A stretch of DNA of 64,000 bases from Pseudanabaena frigida (GTDB taxonomy: Bacteria; Cyanobacteriota; Cyanobacteriia; Pseudanabaenales; Pseudanabaenaceae), in the NCBI GenBank assembly GCA_003242085.1, contig QBML01000005.1, positions 108,236 to 172,235 of the forward strand, written 5' to 3'. Below, piece after piece: positions 27,956 through 36,365 of this stretch. The translations under genes were made by a program, and so were the position numbers. The notes under the pieces were generated by a model, which worked only from the letters and a program-made list of their open reading frames with translations, did no database searches and was not told the origin of the DNA. Position 1 is the stretch's first letter. Every line of letters begins with the position of its first letter.

Positions 27956-28948
27956 CTAAAGTAATGCACCGCCACAGCTAGAACCACTTCCCGCAGTGCA
28001 ACCATAGCAATAGTCAGCCGTTTGAATTTGTTGGATGATATCCAAAGTTCCAATTTCTAGAATTTTTGAGATTGTGAGAATTTCACCATCGGGCGATCGC
28101 GCTGGCAAATTCTCCATTTGATTAAAATCACAGTCGTAGATATTACCTTGATAATCTACCGAAAGCTGGTTTCGACACATTAAGCGATCGAGAGTAGCTG
28201 AGTTAAAATTGCTTTCCAAAAATTGCGAATATTCATCTTCTAATTTGCTGTGCCGCAAATGGAACTTACTCCTGCCAATAGGAAGGTTAGTAATTGTAAA
28301 CAAGCTATTGAAAACAATCCCAAAATTTTCTTGCAAATGCTTTTTGTAAGCAGTTTCTAAACCTTGTTGGTTGGGAGCAAGCGAAAATTTAGATGAAGTG
28401 GGAAGTTGTGGGTTATAGACAAGATCCAAAATTAGCTCAGGCTGCGATCCATAACCGAGGCGATTGAGCCATTGCAACGCTTGAATCGAGCGATCGAATA
28501 CGCCTTTACCGCGCATCTTGTCCACATTATCTTCAAGATAGCAAGGCAATGAAGCCACGACGCGAACTTGATGCTTTGCAAAAAATTCTGGAATATCTTC
28601 ATATCCCCGCTCAAAATAAATTGTCAAATTAGAACGAACGATCGCCTCTTTCCCCTTTGCTCTTGCCGTCTCAACCAATTGGCGGAATCCATGCAGCATC
28701 TCTGGAGCCCCCCCAGTCAAATCTACTGTACGAATTTGCGGGAATCGATCAATAACTTCAATCAATTGCTGACAAATTTCTGGTGTTAATTCTTCTGTGC
28801 GATAAGGACTAGCTTCAACATGGCAGTGGGTGCAAGCTAGATTGCAAATCTTACCTAAATTAATCTGCAACACAGAAATATGATGTTTTAAAAATGGTGC
28901 TTGTAACTTTTGAGAAAATGGCGTAGCAGCGATCGCGGGAGCTTGCAT
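27956..28948 (-). CDS. arsS: Radical SAM protein, ArsS-like (arsenosugar biosynthesis)
   Basis: ArsS is proposed to join 5'-deoxyadenosyl to dimethylarsenic in arsenosugar synthesis. The radical SAM motif CX3CX2C is in NLACTHCHVEASP; the SAM-binding TGGAPEM follows; the C-terminal part (DUF3641) carries CRNQ, DCDFNQ and the cysteine-rich ending CYGCTAGSGSSCGG. These features match the ArsS family. Translation could begin at 29017 and overlap the upstream HPt gene by 41 bases; ATG 28948 (MQAPAIAATPFSQKL) fits the family N-terminus and removes the overlap. No arsM is seen nearby. Confidence 0.85.
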   Translation of the reverse strand: MQAPAIAATPFSQKLQAPFLKHHISVLQINLGKICNLACTHCHVEASPYRTEELTPEICQQLIEVIDRFPQIRTVDLTGGAPEMLHGFRQLVETARAKGKEAIVRSNLTIYFERGYEDIPEFFAKHQVRVVASLPCYLEDNVDKMRGKGVFDRSIQALQWLNRLGYGSQPELILDLVYNPQLPTSSKFSLAPNQQGLETAYKKHLQENFGIVFNSLFTITNLPIGRSKFHLRHSKLEDEYSQFLESNFNSATLDRLMCRNQLSVDYQGNIYDCDFNQMENLPARSPDGEILTISKILEIGTLDIIQQIQTADYCYGCTAGSGSSCGGALL

Positions 28949-28976
28949 ATATTGGCTATCTGAGTCAATTTCTCCA

Positions 28977-29408
28977 TTATTCTGACATAAACGTAATGAT
29001 GCAAGCTTGGATGGCATTAATCACTGCTTCATATTCATTGACTAAGAGCACTAAAAACTCTGGAGCAATAGTAATTTCACCTGTTTTGGCATTTTTTTCA
29101 AAGTATCTGCATATTTGTGACAGTCTATTTGCACCAATACTGGCACTAGTCGATTTCAGAGAATGTGCTGCAAGACTGAAGGCTTTAACATCATGACTGG
29201 TAAAAGCTGTTTGAATTGAATCAAGTAAAGTTTCAGCCGAACTTAAATAAACCGTAACTAGGTCAGAGAATACTAGATCTTCTCCAATCGCTAGTCGCAA
29301 GTCCTGAAATATCTCAATATCTAAAGTTTGTGCATCAACAAATTCTGGGCATACATTAACCAGATCGAATACTTTGTTAACAGCATGGTCTTCTATATTG
29401 TCAATCAT
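28977..29408 (-). CDS. HPt phosphotransfer protein
   Basis: The 143-residue helical protein carries the HPt motif AAHSLKSTSASIGA with phospho-accepting His82. Such modules relay phosphate between receiver domains of hybrid kinases and response regulators. No kinase or receiver is adjacent; the nearest lone receiver is at 20.7 kb. Start is ATG at 29408. The arsS-like gene follows 28 bases later on the same strand, so both may share a transcript despite unrelated roles. Confidence 0.88.
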   Translation of the reverse strand: MIDNIEDHAVNKVFDLVNVCPEFVDAQTLDIEIFQDLRLAIGEDLVFSDLVTVYLSSAETLLDSIQTAFTSHDVKAFSLAAHSLKSTSASIGANRLSQICRYFEKNAKTGEITIAPEFLVLLVNEYEAVINAIQACIITFMSE

Positions 29409-29870
29409 AGCCTTACTCTGAACTAGCAGAGATATTTTGTTAACTGTCGTGACTTCCTATGGAATTTCCCATATAGCAATCTAAACGATCTATCAGGGAC
29501 TTTGCAAAGCAATCAATTTAAGCTAACTGATAGCTCTGCAAAGACTAAGAGTAATAATCTAGTGAATGGATCAAGATCTCTCTAAAAGACATGAATGGAG
29601 GTTGTAACCAATTAGCTTGAACCTTTTCTTAATCACTTTGTTGCCAAACAAATATAATTTGTTTAAACCTCAACAGCTATAGTGACTTTTCTGTAGATAT
29701 GTAGACAAATAGTTGGCAAAAAGCTTTGAGAACCAAAGCTCTTAAATCTTTATTTGCGGTTAGCTAAAGTGCAAAACACTATAGTTGAGTAAATTATTGG
29801 CTTAATAAAATAATCTTCCCACAATAGATAGTCCAAGATATATAGCCAAATGGCGACTCTTTTTGATTAC
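29409..29870. other. Intergenic region with no recognised feature
   Basis: These 462 AT-rich bases between two minus-strand genes hold only short weak dyads (for example CAAACAAATATAATTTGTTT near 29647). I see no gene, element or strong terminator. Confidence 0.6.
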
Positions 29871-31028
29871 CTATAGTTTGAGTTTACGCAAATTTTCGAC
29901 CGCAGTTTCAATTGTGCTATCTTTCTTTGCAAAACAGAACCTTAAGCCATTTACTTTGTCACGGTCAGGATGACTGAAGCATGAACCAGGGACAGCCGCG
30001 ACTAACGCTTCTTTGGCAAGTCGAAAAGCTGCTCTATCAGCATCTGGCGCGATCGCCGAGCTATCAGTCCAGATGTAATAGGCACCTCTGGGAAGTACAG
30101 GTGATAGCCCTATCTCCACCAACGCAGGAAAAAGCATATCGCGCTTACGCTTGTAATCTAATGCTAACTTTGTGAAATATTCACGTCCAAATTCCATCGC
30201 AGTCAGAGCAGCATGTTGCAAAGGAGCGGGAGCGCAAATCGTAATAAAGTCATGAATCCGCCGCATTGCCGCCGTTAGTTCGGGATTTGCCACGGTGTAG
30301 CCTAAGCGCCAGCCCGTAATGCAAAAGGTTTTCGAGAAGCCATTGACGACAATGGTGCGATCGCGCATTCCCTCAATGCTCATCAGACTAATATGTTCGC
30401 CTTCATAGATGATGTATTCGTAAATTTCATCAGTGATTGCATAGACATCATACTGCTGACAGAGTTTAGCAATTAGTTCTAGCTCCTTCCTCGTCCAGAC
30501 TTTGCCCGTAGGATTAGCAGGACTATTAATGATTACTGCCTTAATTCCTTTTTTAAAAGCAGGTTCAAGGATTTCTTGGGTAATTTCCCATTGTGGTGGT
30601 TGCAGAGTGATAAATTCGGGAATCCCCCCTACAGTGGCAAGATTGGGAATGTAATTTTCGTAGAATGGCTCAAAAATCAAGACGCGATCGCCTTGATTAA
30701 TCAAAGTCATAAGGGCAATATTCAATCCTTCCGTTGCCCCACAGCACACAGTAACTTCCGTATCGGGATCGACTGTAATTTGATTATCGCGTTGCATTTT
30801 TTCGGCGATCGCTACTCGTAACTTTTCCCAGCCCCAACTATCGGCATATTGGTTTATATCCGCTGCGATCGCTGCTCTTGCGGACTCTTTGATCGCTTCG
30901 GGTGCAGGAAAATCAGGCAGACCTTGAGCAAGATTAATTGCTCCAAACTTTTCACAGTAACGAGAAGCTTCACGGATTTGTGATTCTTTAATTTGTAGGG
31001 CGCGGTGTGATAGCGAAACAGTAGACAA
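29871..31028 (-). CDS. Class I/II pyridoxal-phosphate aminotransferase
   Basis: The 385-residue enzyme has the fold-type I motifs NLAQGLPDFPAPE, VCCGATEGLNIAL, NSPANPTGKVW, ITDEIYEYIIY and the PLP-lysine in NGFSKTFCITGWRLGY, plus the substrate-carboxylate arginine in GLRFCFAKK. It resembles the kynurenine/methionine/glutamine aminotransferase branch (YbdL/KAT-like), so an exact substrate cannot be fixed from sequence alone. Start is ATG at 31028. Confidence 0.92.
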   Translation of the reverse strand: MSTVSLSHRALQIKESQIREASRYCEKFGAINLAQGLPDFPAPEAIKESARAAIAADINQYADSWGWEKLRVAIAEKMQRDNQITVDPDTEVTVCCGATEGLNIALMTLINQGDRVLIFEPFYENYIPNLATVGGIPEFITLQPPQWEITQEILEPAFKKGIKAVIINSPANPTGKVWTRKELELIAKLCQQYDVYAITDEIYEYIIYEGEHISLMSIEGMRDRTIVVNGFSKTFCITGWRLGYTVANPELTAAMRRIHDFITICAPAPLQHAALTAMEFGREYFTKLALDYKRKRDMLFPALVEIGLSPVLPRGAYYIWTDSSAIAPDADRAAFRLAKEALVAAVPGSCFSHPDRDKVNGLRFCFAKKDSTIETAVENLRKLKL

Positions 31029-31055
31029 GGTTGTATCTCTAAATTCATTGCAAAA

Positions 31056-31086
31056 AGTAAAAGCGGCGCGATGCGCCGCCTTTACT
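31056..31086. repeat. Hairpin with GGCGGCGC-type core
   Basis: AGTAAAAGCGGCGC pairs with GCGCCGCCTTTACT around GAT, with one unpaired spot. It lies just upstream of the aminotransferase start codon, an odd place for a terminator of that gene. Confidence 0.75.
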
Positions 31087-31119
31087 AAATCCTACAACAA
31101 TTACCGATTAAACGAACCA

Positions 31120-31170
31120 CAAGAAAAATTTTGAAAGCGTTGCTTCGCAACGCTTTCAAAATTTTTCTTG
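31120..31170. repeat. Perfect 24-bp-arm hairpin
   Basis: CAAGAAAAATTTTGAAAGCG plus TTGC form one arm, with TTC in the centre and the exact complement on the other side. The layout (24+3+24) equals that of the hairpin at 27890-27940 with unrelated sequence. Confidence 0.85.
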
Positions 31171-31174
31171 GTTT

Positions 31175-31222
31175 GGTTTTGACTACAAGCTATGGCGATC
31201 GCCATAGCTTGTAGTCAAAACC
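31175..31222. repeat. Perfect 48-base palindrome centred on HIP1
   Basis: GGTTTTGACTACAAGCTATG runs into GGCGATCGCC and back with no mismatch. The centre contains GCGATCGC. It abuts the partial element to its right. Confidence 0.85.
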
Positions 31223-31283
31223 AAATAGAGGCGGCGCTTCGCGCCGCCTCTATTTGTTTGGCTAGCTATCTTTAGCATTGCTA
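31221..31283 (+). mobile_element. Miniature inverted-repeat element, copy 6 (left-truncated)
   Basis: A perfect hairpin of the AATAGAGGCGGCGC class is followed by GCTAGCTATCTTTAGCATTGCTA, a version of the family's right end. Its left arm has been replaced by the neighbouring palindrome. Confidence 0.72.
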
Positions 31284-31423
31284 AAGTCAAGGATTAATTA
31301 TTTCTAAATTTTTAGATTAATGAGTAACAATGCTCATGGTTAACACATCGCTCTTGATCGCCCTGTAGTAAACTAACCTATTAAAAGCGTCTCTACAGTA
31401 AACTTTGCGTTTCAACGCGACCT

Positions 31424-33436
31424 ATGGACTTTGCATATCAATACGCATGGCTGATTCCCTTGCTGCCACTCGCCGCAGCACTGATTATCGGCACAGGACT
31501 GATTTCCTTTAATGAATCAACCAACAAACTGCGATCGCTCTGGTCTGTCCTCAGTGTATCCGCCACAGGTGGCGCGGCCGTAATTGCTTTCAACCTACTC
31601 TGGAGCCAGATTCAAGGGCATGAGCCTTATCTGTATACCTTTGAGTGGGCGCAGGCAGGTACTTTTCATCTGAGCATGGGATTTGTGATCGATCACCTTA
31701 CCTCACTCATGCTTGTGATTGTCACCACGGTTGCTTTCTTGGTGCAAATTTACACCGATGGCTACATGGCTCACGATCCCAGCTATGTCAGATTCTATGC
31801 TTACCTGAGTTTATTCACCTCTTCCATGCTGGGCTTAGTCATTAGCCCTAACTTGGTACAGATTTATATTTTCTGGGAACTAGTGGGGATGTGTTCCTAC
31901 TTGCTGATTGGCTTTTGGTTCGATCGCAAAGGAGCCGCCGATGCTTGCCAGAAAGCCTTTGTGACTAACCGCGTTGGTGACTTCGGGCTATTACTAGGCT
32001 TACTTGGTTTGTATTGGGCTACTGGTACGTTTGAATTCACGGAAATGGGAGAAAGGCTGACCCAATTAGTTGAGTCTGGTGGATTGAGCGTCGGTCTTGC
32101 CACCCTATTTGCAATCCTTGTATTCATGGGACCTGCTGCCAAATCCGCTCAATTCCCTCTGCATGTCTGGTTACCCGATGCAATGGAAGGTCCAACACCG
32201 ATTTCGGCATTAATCCACGCCGCTACGATGGTTGCTGCTGGTGTATTCCTGATTGCAAGAATGTTTCCTGTATTCGAGGAAATTCCTGCAGTGATGAATA
32301 CAATCGCTTGGACGGGGGCATTTACGGCATTCCTTGGTGCAAGTATCGCTATTACTCAAAATGACATCAAAAAAGGCTTAGCCTATTCCACTGTTTCCCA
32401 ATTGGGTTACATGGTGATGGGTATGGGTGTGGGAGCCTATAGCGCAGGATTGTTCCATCTGATGACTCATGCTTATTTCAAAGCGATGATGTTCCTCGGT
32501 TCTGGTTCCGTCATTCATGGCATGGAAGAAGTAGTGGGGCACGATCCCGATGTCGCTCAAGACATGCGGGTGATGGGTGGCTTACGTAAATACATGCCAA
32601 TCACAGCCATTACTTTCTTCATCGGTACTCTGGCGATTAGTGGTATTCCTCCCTTTGCTGGTTTCTGGTCAAAGGACGAAATTCTCGCCTCTACTTTCAA
32701 AGCTAATCCCGCACTTTGGGCGATCGGCTTTGCAACGGCGGGGATCACTGCCTTCTATATGTTCCGTATGTACTTCACCACCTTTGAAGGTGATTTTCGC
32801 GGTACAGACAAGAAATTGGTCGCCGCAGTCAAAGCAGAAAACTCCGTTGGGAAAGAACCTCAAGGAGAAGATGGTCATGGACATCATCATGCTAGCAAGC
32901 CCCATGAGTCGCCTATTACGATGACTTTCCCGCTAATGGTATTGGCGATTCCTTCAATGCTAGTCGGTTTAGTCGGTACGCCATTGGGTAATTACTTCGA
33001 GTACTTTATCCATGCGCCATCGGAGAAAATTACAGAAGTGCCTGTTGAAGGTTTCACCCCTGAGTTTCTATTAATGGGTGGAAGTTCTATCGGTATTGGT
33101 TTGATTGGGATTTCTTTGGCAATCTTGATGTACATGCAAAAGAAAATCGATCCCAGCGCGATCGCCAAATCTATCGAACCTCTCTATAAGTTCTCGAAGA
33201 ACAAATGGTACATCGACGAAATTTACAATGCTGTTTTCGTAGTTGGCTCACGCCGCCTAGCCCGTCAAGTGCTAGAAGTCGATGCCAAAATCGTCGATGG
33301 TGTCGTCAACCTTGCGGGTTTCGTAACTGTGGTTACTGGCGAAGGCTTGAAGTATTTTGAAAATGGCAAAGCGCAGTTCTATGCTCTTGTCATCTTCATC
33401 GGTGTTCTCGGTTTCGTAATTGCGACATCGATTTAG
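31424..33436 (+). CDS. ndhF: NAD(P)H-quinone oxidoreductase subunit 5 (NdhF1)
   Basis: NdhF is an antiporter-like proton-pumping subunit of thylakoid NDH-1 (respiration and cyclic electron flow). The 670-residue protein has about 15 membrane helices and conserved segments IFWELVGMCSYLLIGFW, AFVTNRVGDFGLLLG, GPTPISALIHAATMVAAGV, and AYSTVSQLGYM. A histidine-rich loop (DGHGHHHASKPHESP, about 487-501) precedes the last helices. The helix-anchor region with IDEIYNAVFV and the long C-terminal amphipathic part mark NdhF1 rather than the shorter CO2-uptake paralogues. ndhD is not adjacent. Start is ATG at 31424. Confidence 0.96.
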   Translation: MDFAYQYAWLIPLLPLAAALIIGTGLISFNESTNKLRSLWSVLSVSATGGAAVIAFNLLWSQIQGHEPYLYTFEWAQAGTFHLSMGFVIDHLTSLMLVIVTTVAFLVQIYTDGYMAHDPSYVRFYAYLSLFTSSMLGLVISPNLVQIYIFWELVGMCSYLLIGFWFDRKGAADACQKAFVTNRVGDFGLLLGLLGLYWATGTFEFTEMGERLTQLVESGGLSVGLATLFAILVFMGPAAKSAQFPLHVWLPDAMEGPTPISALIHAATMVAAGVFLIARMFPVFEEIPAVMNTIAWTGAFTAFLGASIAITQNDIKKGLAYSTVSQLGYMVMGMGVGAYSAGLFHLMTHAYFKAMMFLGSGSVIHGMEEVVGHDPDVAQDMRVMGGLRKYMPITAITFFIGTLAISGIPPFAGFWSKDEILASTFKANPALWAIGFATAGITAFYMFRMYFTTFEGDFRGTDKKLVAAVKAENSVGKEPQGEDGHGHHHASKPHESPITMTFPLMVLAIPSMLVGLVGTPLGNYFEYFIHAPSEKITEVPVEGFTPEFLLMGGSSIGIGLIGISLAILMYMQKKIDPSAIAKSIEPLYKFSKNKWYIDEIYNAVFVVGSRRLARQVLEVDAKIVDGVVNLAGFVTVVTGEGLKYFENGKAQFYALVIFIGVLGFVIATSI

Positions 33437-33463
33437 TTTCTGATTTAACTTCTGAATAACCAG

Positions 33464-33510
33464 AAAAAGCGATCGCCTATTAATTTTTAATTAATAGGCG
33501 ATCGCTTTTT
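33464..33510. terminator. Terminator after ndhF1 with HIP1 in each arm
   Basis: AAAAAGCGATCGCCTATTAA pairs with its complement around a short AT loop and ends in T5. Each arm contains a GCGATCGC. It also faces the convergent TOPRIM-like gene. Confidence 0.9.
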
Positions 33511-33563
33511 GGGAAATAGATTGGCTTGTTTAAAATTTTAAAATTAAAGCGATCGCAGATTCA

Positions 33564-34529
33564 TCAAGCAAATTTACGCAACATTTTAAAAAAGTAGGGA
33601 ATATGATATTTCGCCGCCGCTTCATCGTCAGTTTGTTTTGCATAGAATTCTCTAGCAATTTCTAGGGAGAGTTGATCTCTATACACAGAAACATTTCTAC
33701 TCCATTCATCATTTGGTTTCACTTGATGCCAATATTCTTTAGCTTTTCGAGTGGTTAGCAAGCTGAAAATCAGTTCGTGTTTTTTATTCTCATCTATAGC
33801 ATTTTGAAATTCATTTATCCAGCTATCTTTGAATTTGTCTATTCCACTAAAATCTAGTCCATTACAGTGATTAATACGAGAACAAGCGATCGCAAAGTTA
33901 GCTTTTAAATCAGCATCTAAACATAGATCTTGAGACATGGCGAGATAAATATCTTCAAGTAATAATTTATTGTCTTTGTAAAATGGCTGGATGGAATATT
34001 CATCAAATATTGGTTGTAGTGCTGGAACTAAAAAATATGCTTCTTTATGAATCAATCCTGTCACTAATATTTCATGAGGCTCTTGATCATTATTAGCATT
34101 AGTCTCATTGATTTTGATCTTGTCATAAAGATTGCAAAATATTTCCTGAGTATTTATAAATCGATAATTATAAATTGGTCTTATTTGAATATCGAGATCT
34201 ACGATCGCAAATATTTTTTTAGGATGAAAGTATTGATTGTCTATATCCTCCTCAATCATTTCTAAAAGGGTAAAGTATGTATTTGTAACATTGTTACAGT
34301 CACCACAGTTGAAAAACTCTGGTCGAGAATCTCTCCAATTACTAGGAATGCAAGCTTTATAAAAATTTGAATCTGGCAATGTATCCATCCTTCCATAGGA
34401 TTGTGGAGATGGTCTACCTTTTTCTTTAGGAATAATTCCTTCGCATAAAACAATAATCTTATTACGGATTTTACGTTGCTTTAAAATTATTTCGCAATGC
34501 TGCTTTAACTCTTTCTCACTAAAACTCAT
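33564..34529 (-). CDS. TOPRIM-like protein, second gene of a two-gene ATPase system
   Basis: This 321-residue protein is not one I can name with certainty. It has a TOPRIM-type pattern: a hydrophobic strand ending in Glu30 (KIIVLCEG), a middle strand FFNCGDCNNV, and an acidic pair D111/D113 in IFAIVDLDIQ. This is the arrangement seen in DUF4435/AriB-like and OLD-type nuclease domains, which use it to bind Mg2+. The start ATG lies 2 bases after the stop of the ATPase gene, so translation is coupled and the two products very probably act together. The gene is AT-rich compared with ndhF1 and leuS. Predicted role is an effector nuclease in a phage-defence module; this is inference. Confidence 0.65.
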   Translation of the reverse strand: MSFSEKELKQHCEIILKQRKIRNKIIVLCEGIIPKEKGRPSPQSYGRMDTLPDSNFYKACIPSNWRDSRPEFFNCGDCNNVTNTYFTLLEMIEEDIDNQYFHPKKIFAIVDLDIQIRPIYNYRFINTQEIFCNLYDKIKINETNANNDQEPHEILVTGLIHKEAYFLVPALQPIFDEYSIQPFYKDNKLLLEDIYLAMSQDLCLDADLKANFAIACSRINHCNGLDFSGIDKFKDSWINEFQNAIDENKKHELIFSLLTTRKAKEYWHQVKPNDEWSRNVSVYRDQLSLEIAREFYAKQTDDEAAAKYHIPYFFKMLRKFA

Positions 34530-34531
34530 AA

Positions 34532-35986
34532 CTAATCACTACGTCTTTCTGTGAGTTTTGGTTCTAATACTTTTACATGAGAAGGTGTTAAGGCTTGGCA
34601 TAATTCATAGGAATGAGTTGCTAATATATATTGATTATTTGGAACCCATTCAACTAAATCTGAGACAATGTTATATTGCCAATCTGGATGTAACGCAAGA
34701 TCAACCTCATCCATTAATACAATTGAATCTTCAATATTTTGATATTTTAACCATACATAAACACTAAGTCGTTTTAATTCGCCATGACTCAAGTCCTCTG
34801 GATAAAGCTCAATGCTATCCTTAAACCTATCAAGTTTAAAAGTTAAACCAGAAAAATCATCCATAAGATTAACTTGCTTATCATGTAATAAGAAGTCTAA
34901 ATCCTGTAATAATTTTTTATAATTATTACCATATTTACCTGTTTTAAGTGCCTCTTTAAAATCCTTATCTCTAGCATTTTTAAAAGCTTTTATTAAAATG
35001 TCAGTAGCTAGAAAATCATAAGTAAATAATCCACTTAAAAATGAGTTGGCTCTTATAAGACCAACCTGATACATATTTTTATTTGTAAATAATGAGTTTC
35101 TTTCTGCTTTAGAAAGAAATAGAAAAATTTGAGTGGATGGAGCAGCTAAAAATATCTTGTTTGACAAATTATTTAAAAACTCTTGCCATTTTTCTGTTTC
35201 TAAGTTACTTATTCTACAAAGTAAAACCTCTATTTCCAATTCGTTTGATACTACTTTATTATAAAAATGATAATTGATATATATCGTTTTCTCTAATTTT
35301 AAATATTCTATAATTTTAGAAATTCTATCTGATAGAATTTGAGATTCTTCTTGAAGTTTTTTTTGATGATTTAGCAACCTTGTTTTTGAGTGTCTGTTGA
35401 TTTTACTTAAAGAATCAGGATCAGATAATTCAATTTCCATAGAATCAAAATCTATTCCTAAATCTAACAATCTTTTTTTCAAGTCATCTGGGAATTTTCT
35501 TGAAGGAGTAGTTTCAGACTGTCTATATCCAAATTGTTCAATAATATTTTTTAGTTCTTCCTCATCTCTCGTAAATCCTGAAATTCTTTGTTGAATATCT
35601 GCTGCTCTTTGTAGTATAAAAAAAGTTTCTGGATATGAATCAATGTTTGCTTCTGTATTTAGTATTTTTTGTAAATAAGCATCACCTCCAATAAAAAACT
35701 CTAAATTGATTGTTTTCTCTCCATCCCAAATATCAATTATTGCTAATACTCTTTTATCTTCATCTTCACGTAAAGTAAAATTATTAAGCAAGTTTTTTAT
35801 AGCAAAGTATCTATCAGGATTAGTTGAACAATGTAGCAGCACAAAAATTAATTGCAATAAAGTACTTTTCCCACCACCATTCTGGCTACCAAGTGGAAAA
35901 ACTCTAGGATTAAAATCTTTCTCAAAAGTGATATTTACATCCTTTAGAACTCGAAAATCAGGGACTTGAACTCTTTGTAAATGCAT
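34532..35986 (-). CDS. ABC/SMC-type AAA ATPase, first gene of a two-gene candidate defence operon
   Basis: The 484-residue protein has Walker A GSQNGGGKST (33-42), a long helical insert with coiled-coil character (about 185-260), the ABC signature LSHGE (399-403), Walker B IVLMDEVD (422-429) followed by HPDW, and the H-loop in LATHS (H458). This is the OLD/RecF/AriA-type single-protein ABC ATPase rather than a transporter subunit: there are no membrane helices. Such ATPases sense phage or DNA ends and control a partner nuclease. Its gene is strikingly AT-rich. Two perfect 18-base tandem repeats lie just upstream of its start (36005-36040). Confidence 0.75.
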   Translation of the reverse strand: MHLQRVQVPDFRVLKDVNITFEKDFNPRVFPLGSQNGGGKSTLLQLIFVLLHCSTNPDRYFAIKNLLNNFTLREDEDKRVLAIIDIWDGEKTINLEFFIGGDAYLQKILNTEANIDSYPETFFILQRAADIQQRISGFTRDEEELKNIIEQFGYRQSETTPSRKFPDDLKKRLLDLGIDFDSMEIELSDPDSLSKINRHSKTRLLNHQKKLQEESQILSDRISKIIEYLKLEKTIYINYHFYNKVVSNELEIEVLLCRISNLETEKWQEFLNNLSNKIFLAAPSTQIFLFLSKAERNSLFTNKNMYQVGLIRANSFLSGLFTYDFLATDILIKAFKNARDKDFKEALKTGKYGNNYKKLLQDLDFLLHDKQVNLMDDFSGLTFKLDRFKDSIELYPEDLSHGELKRLSVYVWLKYQNIEDSIVLMDEVDLALHPDWQYNIVSDLVEWVPNNQYILATHSYELCQALTPSHVKVLEPKLTERRSD

Positions 35987-36004
35987 ATAGACTCCTGTTG
36001 TTTT

Positions 36005-36040
36005 CTTGTAAACTCTTAATTACTTGTAAACTCTTAATTA
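36005..36040. repeat. Two perfect 18-bp tandem repeats upstream of the ATPase gene
   Basis: CTTGTAAACTCTTAATTA occurs twice head-to-tail with no mismatch, 19 bases upstream of the ATPase start codon (minus strand). The position fits an operator bound by a dimeric regulator or recent slippage in the leader. Confidence 0.9.
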
Positions 36041-36092
36041 ACTGATTCCTGCTCAATTAATTTTACTGCATCTGCCAAAATCTCATCGCGAT

Positions 36093-36365
36093 CTAATCTG
36101 GGAACTTTCTCGCTGAATGTAATATTCGCAAAATATCGACAAAACTTCCATTAACTCGATACACGATGAAATAAGGATTAACCACAATTTCTCTTGTCGC
36201 CTTTACTCGCCCAACACGTCCCATTTCTGGAAAAGTTTCCAATTGCTTTACAGCACTGCGAATCTTGAGTACAAATTTTAAAGCCGCCTCTGGATTGTCT
36301 CTAGCAATATATTCATGAACTACTTCTAGATTATGTAGGGCTTTGCGTAACCACCTAACTTTCAT
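36093..36365 (-). CDS. ParE/RelE-superfamily toxin
   Basis: About 90 residues, starting MKVRWLRKALHNLEVVHEYI, with the ParE/RelE pattern: helical hairpin, FVLKIRSAVKQLETFPEMGRVG, then VNPYFIVYRV and ILRILHSARKFP at the end. ParE poisons gyrase, whereas RelE cuts mRNA; the sequence favours ParE-like. ATG 36365 overlaps the antitoxin by 11 bases (ATG 36377 is an alternative), so the two are translationally coupled with the antitoxin first. Confidence 0.9.
   Translation of the reverse strand: MKVRWLRKALHNLEVVHEYIARDNPEAALKFVLKIRSAVKQLETFPEMGRVGRVKATREIVVNPYFIVYRVNGSFVDILRILHSARKFPD

Larger units (their letters stand above)
31029..31423. other. Hairpin cluster between aminotransferase and ndhF1
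   Basis: Four successive hairpins fill most of this 395-base divergent region: 31056-31086, 31120-31170, 31175-31222 and 31222-31256, the last belonging to a partial miniature element. No gene is seen; the ndhF1 promoter should lie at about 31290-31420. Confidence 0.65.

Noticed and set aside
34532..35986. ATPase as a transporter ABC subunit
   Set aside because: No membrane partner nearby, the insert is long and helical, and the partner gene looks TOPRIM-like; an OLD/SMC-type protein fits better.
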